A DNA stretch of 9,875 nucleotides from DASVXQ01 sp046727955 (GTDB taxonomy: Bacteria; Actinomycetota; CALGFH01). The translations under genes and the position numbers were made by a program. Of this stretch, positions 5,928 through 9,875 are shown one piece after another. The stretch's first letter is position 1. Every line of letters begins with the position of its first letter. The notes under the pieces were generated by a model, which was not told where the DNA came from, searched no databases, and saw nothing but the letters and a program-made list of their open reading frames with translations. The stretch is from contig JBKPDO010000149.1 in assembly GCA_046727955.1 (NCBI GenBank), positions 1-9,875 of the forward strand. Reading direction: 5' to 3'.

Positions 5928-5961
5928 CGGTGAAGGGGCCAGTTTGCCTGTGAGGCGTGCG

Positions 5962-7146
5962 ATGAACGACCGATCAGAATACCGATATCCGACTACACAT
6001 CCGTTTCTAACCTTTCAGGCCGACTTCCGCAAGGCTGACCCGGAGTTCTGGATGCTGCTAGGGGAGGCCCGATCCAAGTGCGAGCACATCGCCCGAGTCC
6101 CTCTCCGAAGCGATACGGCCAACGAGTTGGCTCGTGTCTACGTGGCCAAGGGTGTCATGGCGACGACGGCGATCGAGGGCAATACGCTGTCGGAGGAGCA
6201 GGTCCGTGAGCGGCTCGCCGGGAAATTGAAGCTCCCGCCATCCCAGGAATACCTGGGCCGTGAAATCGACAACATGCAAGCTGCTTACAATCACGTGACC
6301 AAGGATCTCGAGGATGGGGTCGGCGAGCGCCTGAGCCCCGAGTTGCTCAGCCGGCTCAATGGCATCGTTCTTGATGGCTTGGACCTTGAGCCAGGCGTTG
6401 CGCCCGGCGAGTTGCGAACCCATTCGGTCACTGCGGGGAACTACGTCGGTCCGCCAGCCGCCGAATGTCGCTATCTGCTCGAGCGACTCTTCTCCTGGTT
6501 ATATGGACCTGACTTCGACGGACCATCTGACAGGCGGGTGGAGTATGCCGTGCTAAAGGGGCTCCTTGCTCATTTGTACCTTGCGTGGATCCACCCCTTT
6601 GGCGACGGTAACGGGCGCGTGGCCAGGCTCGCCGAGTTCCAGCTCCTCGTCGGTGGAGGCGTCCCGGCTCCAGCCGCACACGTCCTCACGACCCACTACA
6701 ACAAGACTCGGACGGAGTACTACCGGCAACTTGCCCTCTCCAGTCGACCCGAGCGGCAGGGTGACGTGTCGCCATTCCTGAATTATGCCTTGCGCGGGTT
6801 CGTCGACAATCTCCGTCAGCAGTTGGAAGTTGTGCACCAGCAGCAGGTCAATTTGGCCTGGAACGACTACCTCGACGAGTGGTTCCGTAGCCGCCGGTAT
6901 CACGGTCCGAGCGGGTACCGCCGACGCCTTCTCGTCCTCCACTTGGCCCGTGTGGGGACCTGGGTGCCAAAGGAGGAGATTCTCGAGCTTACGGCAGAGC
7001 TCGCGGTCCAATATGCAAACAAAACGACGAAGACGCTCACACGGGATCTCAACGAACTTCTCGGCGCGGATCTGATCGAAGTAGATGGCAATGCGTACCG
7101 CGCCCGCGTAGAGCGCATCTACGCGTTCCTGCCACTCGTTGGATAA
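5962..7146 (+). CDS. Fic-domain protein (class II) with C-terminal winged helix, probable AMP transferase
   Basis: Fic proteins usually transfer AMP from ATP to hydroxyl side chains of target proteins. The 394-residue product has the canonical active-site motif HPFGDGNGRVAR at 211-222, with catalytic His211, acidic Asp215 and Arg219/Arg222. An N-terminal T-x-x-x-E-G motif (Thr68 to Gly73, in TTAIEGN) is the self-inhibitory helix motif of class II Fic proteins, with Glu72 competing for ATP binding. The last 80 residues or so resemble the winged helix-turn-helix common at the C-terminus of this group. ATG 5962 is chosen for GAGG at 5952-5955 and the downstream family pattern YPTTHPFLTF; the frame remains open back to GTG 5833. 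Codon use is less GC-biased than in neighbours, suggesting later acquisition. No antitoxin-like small gene precedes it. The target protein is unknown. Confidence 0.92.
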   Translation: MNDRSEYRYPTTHPFLTFQADFRKADPEFWMLLGEARSKCEHIARVPLRSDTANELARVYVAKGVMATTAIEGNTLSEEQVRERLAGKLKLPPSQEYLGREIDNMQAAYNHVTKDLEDGVGERLSPELLSRLNGIVLDGLDLEPGVAPGELRTHSVTAGNYVGPPAAECRYLLERLFSWLYGPDFDGPSDRRVEYAVLKGLLAHLYLAWIHPFGDGNGRVARLAEFQLLVGGGVPAPAAHVLTTHYNKTRTEYYRQLALSSRPERQGDVSPFLNYALRGFVDNLRQQLEVVHQQQVNLAWNDYLDEWFRSRRYHGPSGYRRRLLVLHLARVGTWVPKEEILELTAELAVQYANKTTKTLTRDLNELLGADLIEVDGNAYRARVERIYAFLPLVG

Positions 7147-7151
7147 TCGAG

Positions 7152-7173
7152 GACAGAAAGCTTACTTCCTGTC
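7152..7173. terminator. hairpin at the fic/sdhB convergent junction
   Basis: GACAGAAAG (7152-7160) and CTTCCTGTC (7165-7173) pair over nine positions around a 4-base loop. In the minus-strand transcript all nine pairs form, one of them G-U; in the plus-strand transcript there is one A-C mismatch. The sdhB stop codon lies mainly in the loop. The site between two convergent stop codons 15 bp apart suits a bidirectional terminator, but no T-run follows in either direction. Confidence 0.4.
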
Positions 7174-7917
7174 ACGACCCGTGAGCTTGCGGGCGAGCCA
7201 GGCGATCGGATCGTAGCTCTGATCTACCACCCGCTCCTTGAGCGGGATGATCGCATTGTCGGTGATGTGGATGTCCTCCGGACAGACCTCGGTGCAGCAT
7301 TTGGTGATGTTGCACAGGCCCAGGCCCGCCTGGCCCTTGAGCAGCTCACGCCGGTCATTGGTGTCGAGCGGGTGCATCTCCAGCTCCGCGTAGCGGACGA
7401 ACATGCGCGGGCCCGCGAAATGCTGCTTGTTCTCCTCGTGATCGCGGATCACGTGGCAGACGTTCTGGCACAGGAAGCACTCGATGCACCTGTGGAACTC
7501 CTGCACCCGGTCGATGTCCCGCTGCTGCATCCGGTAGGTGCCGTCGGGCTCCTTCGGCCCCGGCCTGAATCCAGGCACCTGCTTGGCCATCTCGTAGTTG
7601 AACGAGACGTCGGTGACCAGGTCGCGGATGATCGGGAAGGTTTTGATCGGTGTGACCGTGATGGGCTCGGCGGGGTCGAACAGGCTCAGCCGCGTCATGC
7701 ACAGCAGTCGCGGCTTGCCGTTGACCTCCGCGCTGCACGAGCCGCAGCGCCCGGCCTTGCAGTTCCAGCGGACCGCCAGGTCGTTGGCCAGCGTCGCCTG
7801 CACGTGGTGGATGGCGTCGAGGACCACCTCACCCTCCTCGACCGGGACGCGGTAGTCCTTGAGCTCACCACCGCTCCGGTCACCGCGCCACAGCCGCAGG
7901 GTCAGCTCATAGCCCAT
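7162..7917 (-). CDS. sdhB: succinate dehydrogenase/fumarate reductase iron-sulfur subunit
   Basis: Electron-transfer subunit of respiratory complex II, passing electrons between the flavin in SdhA and quinone at the membrane anchor. The 251-residue protein has the ferredoxin-type [2Fe-2S] ligands Cys53, Cys58, Cys61 and Cys73. In the C-terminal half, Cys144, Cys147, Cys150 and Cys212 match the [4Fe-4S] ligand spacing, and Cys154, Cys202 and Cys208 match the [3Fe-4S] spacing. The extra Cys207, in NITKCCTEVCP, is as I recall typical of the actinobacterial (mycobacterial Sdh1-like) subgroup. ATG 7917 is preceded by GAGGAG with a 10-bp gap. It lies 55 bp downstream of sdhA and is surely co-transcribed with it. 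The physiological direction, succinate oxidation or fumarate reduction, cannot be read from the sequence. Confidence 0.95.
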   Translation of the reverse strand: MGYELTLRLWRGDRSGGELKDYRVPVEEGEVVLDAIHHVQATLANDLAVRWNCKAGRCGSCSAEVNGKPRLLCMTRLSLFDPAEPITVTPIKTFPIIRDLVTDVSFNYEMAKQVPGFRPGPKEPDGTYRMQQRDIDRVQEFHRCIECFLCQNVCHVIRDHEENKQHFAGPRMFVRYAELEMHPLDTNDRRELLKGQAGLGLCNITKCCTEVCPEDIHITDNAIIPLKERVVDQSYDPIAWLARKLTGRDRK

Positions 7918-7972
7918 GCCAGTTCGTCTCCTCGTTTCGATTTCGATCGATCCTCAGCGCCCAGGGGGGTCG

Positions 7973-9766
7973 CTACTCCTCGAACAGCTGCTGGAGGTCG
8001 TCGGGCATCTCAGGGAGCGGCTCCCGCCGCAGCTCCAGCTCGCCGTCCCTGCAGCGCAGGACCATGTTGAGCCTGCCCAGCTCCGGGTCGGGCTTGGGGT
8101 AGTCGTCGCGGGTGTGGCCGCCGCGGCTCTCCTTGCGCTCCAGCGCGGCGGTGGCGACACACTCCGACACCGTCAGCAGCGAGCTCAGGTCCAGCGCCAG
8201 ATGCCAGCCCGGGTTGTACTGGCGGTTGCCCTCCACCCGCACCCGTGCCGCCCGCTCCCGCAGCGCGGCGAGCTTCTCCAGGGCCGCCTTCAGCTCGCCC
8301 TCGGTGCGGATGAGGCCCACCAGCTCCTGCATGGTGTCCTGCAGCTCCTGGTGCAGCGCGTAGGGGCTCTCGCCCCGCTCGCGCTCGAAGGGCGCCAGCG
8401 CCTCGGCCGCGGTCGCCTCCACCTCGGCCTGGTCGAGCGCGGGCACGGACCCCAGGCCCAACGCGTGCTCGGCCGCGTACAGGCCTGCCAGCCGGCCGAA
8501 CACCAGCAGGTCGCTGAGCGAGTTGCCGCCGAGGCGGTTGGCGCCGTGCATGCCACCGGCCGCCTCGCCCGCGGCGTACAGGCCCGGGACCGAGGCGGCC
8601 TGGGTGTCGGGGTCGACCCGCACCCCTCCCATCACGTAGTGGCAGGTCGGCCCGATCTCCATCGGCGCCCTGGTGATGTCGACGTCGGCCAGCTCCTTGA
8701 ACTGGTGATACATGCCCGGCAGCCGGCGCTTGATGTAGTCGGCGCTGCGGCGGGAGGCGATGTCCAGGAAGACCCCGCCGTGGGGGCTGCCCCGGCCCTC
8801 CTTGATCTCGCTGTTGATGGCACGCGCCACCTCGTCGCGCGGCAGCAGGTCAGGGGTGCGGCGGTTGCCTTTGCGGTCCTCGTACCAGCGGTCCGCCTCC
8901 TCCTCCGTCTCGGCGGTCTCGGAGCGGAACATGTCCGGGATGTAGTCGAACATGAAGCGCCGGCCCTCGGAGTTGCGCAGCACGCCGCCGTCGCCGCGCA
9001 CGCCCTCGGTCACCAGGATGCCGCGCACCGAGGGCGGCCACACCATGCCGGTGGGGTGGAACTGCACGAACTCCATGTCGATCAGGTCGGCGCCCGCCCA
9101 CAGCGCCAGTGCGTGCCCGTCGCCGGTGTACTCCCAGGAATTCGAGGTCACCTTCCATGCCTTGCCGATCCCGCCGGTGGCCAGGATCACCGCCTTGGCG
9201 CGGAAGACCACGAAGCGGCCGCTCTCGCGCCAGTACCCGAAGGCGCCGGCCACGCTGCCCTGCTCGTCGCGCAGCACGCGGGTCACCGTGCACTCCATGA
9301 ACACGTCGATGCTGGCGCCGACCGCCTTGTGCTGCAGCGTGCGGATCATCTCCAGGCCGGTGCGGTCGCCGACGTGCGCCAGGCGCGCGAAACGGTGGCC
9401 GCCGAAGTCGCGCTGGAGGATGCGCCCGTCCGGGGTGCGGTCGAACAGCGCGCCCCACTCCTCCAGCTCCAGCACCCGCGCCGGAGCCTCCTGCGCGTGG
9501 ACCTGGGCCATGCGCCAGTTGTTGAGCATCTTGCCGCCGCGCATGGTGTCGCGGAAGTGGACGCGCCAGTTGTCATCCGGGTAGACGTTGCCGAGCGCGG
9601 CCGCGATGCCGCCCTCGGCCATGACCGTATGGGCCTTGCCGAGCAGCGATTTGCAGACGATGGCGGTCCTGGCGCCCTTCGCGGCGGCCTCGATGGCGGC
9701 GCGCAGGCCGGCTCCGCCCGCGCCGACGACGACGACGTCGTATTCGTGGGTCTCATACTCGGACAT
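7973..9766 (-). CDS. sdhA: succinate dehydrogenase/fumarate reductase flavoprotein subunit
   Basis: Catalytic subunit of complex II, interconverting succinate and fumarate with covalently bound FAD on the cytoplasmic face of the membrane. The 597-residue product starts with the dinucleotide-binding fold (DVVVVGAGGAGLRAA, glycines 15-20) and carries His46 in KAHTVMAEGG, the position of covalent FAD attachment in the family. Active-site residues by alignment from memory: His237 in QFHPTG, Glu254 in LVTEGVRGDGG, proton-shuttle Arg310 in LPRDEVARAI, His376 in CHYVMGGV and Arg411 in HGANRLGGNSL. The C-terminal helical domain is complete, ending PDDLQQLFEE. ATG 9766 is the natural start, about ten residues before the FAD fold; only a weak AGG precedes it. 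It is followed by sdhB. No membrane anchor gene is in the window; in mycobacterial Sdh1 operons it precedes sdhA, so it may lie past the right edge. Confidence 0.96.
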   Translation of the reverse strand: MSEYETHEYDVVVVGAGGAGLRAAIEAAAKGARTAIVCKSLLGKAHTVMAEGGIAAALGNVYPDDNWRVHFRDTMRGGKMLNNWRMAQVHAQEAPARVLELEEWGALFDRTPDGRILQRDFGGHRFARLAHVGDRTGLEMIRTLQHKAVGASIDVFMECTVTRVLRDEQGSVAGAFGYWRESGRFVVFRAKAVILATGGIGKAWKVTSNSWEYTGDGHALALWAGADLIDMEFVQFHPTGMVWPPSVRGILVTEGVRGDGGVLRNSEGRRFMFDYIPDMFRSETAETEEEADRWYEDRKGNRRTPDLLPRDEVARAINSEIKEGRGSPHGGVFLDIASRRSADYIKRRLPGMYHQFKELADVDITRAPMEIGPTCHYVMGGVRVDPDTQAASVPGLYAAGEAAGGMHGANRLGGNSLSDLLVFGRLAGLYAAEHALGLGSVPALDQAEVEATAAEALAPFERERGESPYALHQELQDTMQELVGLIRTEGELKAALEKLAALRERAARVRVEGNRQYNPGWHLALDLSSLLTVSECVATAALERKESRGGHTRDDYPKPDPELGRLNMVLRCRDGELELRREPLPEMPDDLQQLFEE

Positions 9767-9793
9767 CGGTACGACCTATCTGTGGGACTGGTG

Positions 9794-9817
9794 ACTGACC
9801 TCTACACTGACCTCTAC
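9794..9817. repeat. perfect 12-bp tandem repeat upstream of sdhA
   Basis: ACTGACCTCTAC is present twice without a gap (9794-9805 and 9806-9817), reading GTAGAGGTCAGT twice on the sdhA strand. It sits 28-51 bp upstream of the sdhA start codon. Two identical 12-bp blocks in a promoter-proximal position could be a direct-repeat operator. I do not recognise the regulator. Confidence 0.85.
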
Positions 9818-9843
9818 CAGGTGAGCTTGGCACAGGCGCTCTT

Positions 9844-9875
9844 GGGGGGCCGTGGGGGGGGCGGGGTCCCCCCAC
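9844..9875. other. G-run segment with hairpin and quadruplex potential, at right edge
   Basis: The plus strand has runs of six, eight and four G (9844-9849, 9854-9861, 9863-9866) with short loops, enough for a four-stack G-quadruplex if the run of eight is split. The segment also contains a perfect 8-bp inverted repeat, GTGGGGGG (9852-9859) with CCCCCCAC (9868-9875). On the sdhA strand this could end a gene lying to the right. It touches the window edge, so its full extent is unknown. Confidence 0.6.

Noticed and set aside
5833..5961. Longer Fic start at GTG 5833 or ATG 5887/5890
   Set aside because: An extended -10 element at 5919-5927 and a ribosome site at 5952-5955 fit the ATG at 5962. 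The additional 43 residues do not resemble the family N-terminus that I know. Not excluded completely.
5729..5961. Antitoxin gene partnered with fic
   Set aside because: No small open frame with a ribosome site and inhibitor-like motif was found. The inhibitory motif is inside the Fic protein itself, as in class II.
7267..8070. Plus-strand open frame of 267 codons opposite sdhB
   Set aside because: Antisense shadow of a clear iron-sulfur subunit; Leu/Val/Asp/His-rich composition without motifs.

Overview
This is a GC-rich window with high third-position GC, many GTG starts and ribosome sites of the AAGGAG/AAGGGAG type. The gene content (TatA/TatC pair, membrane-bound NarL-type kinase, mycobacterial-style SdhA/SdhB) points to a chromosomal segment of an actinomycete or other Actinomycetota. 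I cannot assign a genus. I see no tRNA, rRNA, CRISPR array, transposase or integrase.

Layout. Positions 1-72 hold a 12-bp tandem repeat running off the left edge. A rightward cluster follows: tatA (162-371), tatC (401-1228) and an unrecognised single-pass membrane protein (1289-2068). These give the twin-arginine translocase pore and receptor subunits plus a possible accessory protein. Converging on this cluster is a leftward orphan ParA-type ATPase (2082-2825), with no ParB and no visible parS. Its leader carries a recognisable promoter and a 20-bp tandem repeat reaching the start codon. Divergent from parA is a rightward signalling operon: a 580-residue sensor kinase with about ten membrane segments (3060-4802), a response regulator overlapping it by 4 bp that consists of the receiver domain alone (4799-5212), and a four-helix membrane protein (5255-5728).

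A 233-bp spacer with a hairpin, a small palindrome and an extended -10 promoter leads to a Fic-family protein (5962-7146) with an N-terminal inhibitory motif and a C-terminal winged helix. Its codon use is visibly less GC-biased than that of its neighbours, so it may be an acquired gene. Converging on it, on the minus strand, are sdhA (7973-9766) and sdhB (7162-7917), the flavoprotein and iron-sulfur subunits of succinate dehydrogenase/fumarate reductase. The membrane anchor is not in the window and may lie past the right edge. Upstream of sdhA are a perfect 12-bp tandem repeat and a G-run region that can form a hairpin or quadruplex.

How the genes relate: most of the window looks like core envelope and energy metabolism (Tat export, respiratory complex II). 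The less ordinary elements are the orphan ParA with its repeat-bearing leader, the kinase paired with an output-less receiver, and the Fic protein. I do not see convincing evidence for a new multi-gene system. The best candidates for follow-up are the kinase/receiver/membrane-protein operon and the ParA leader.
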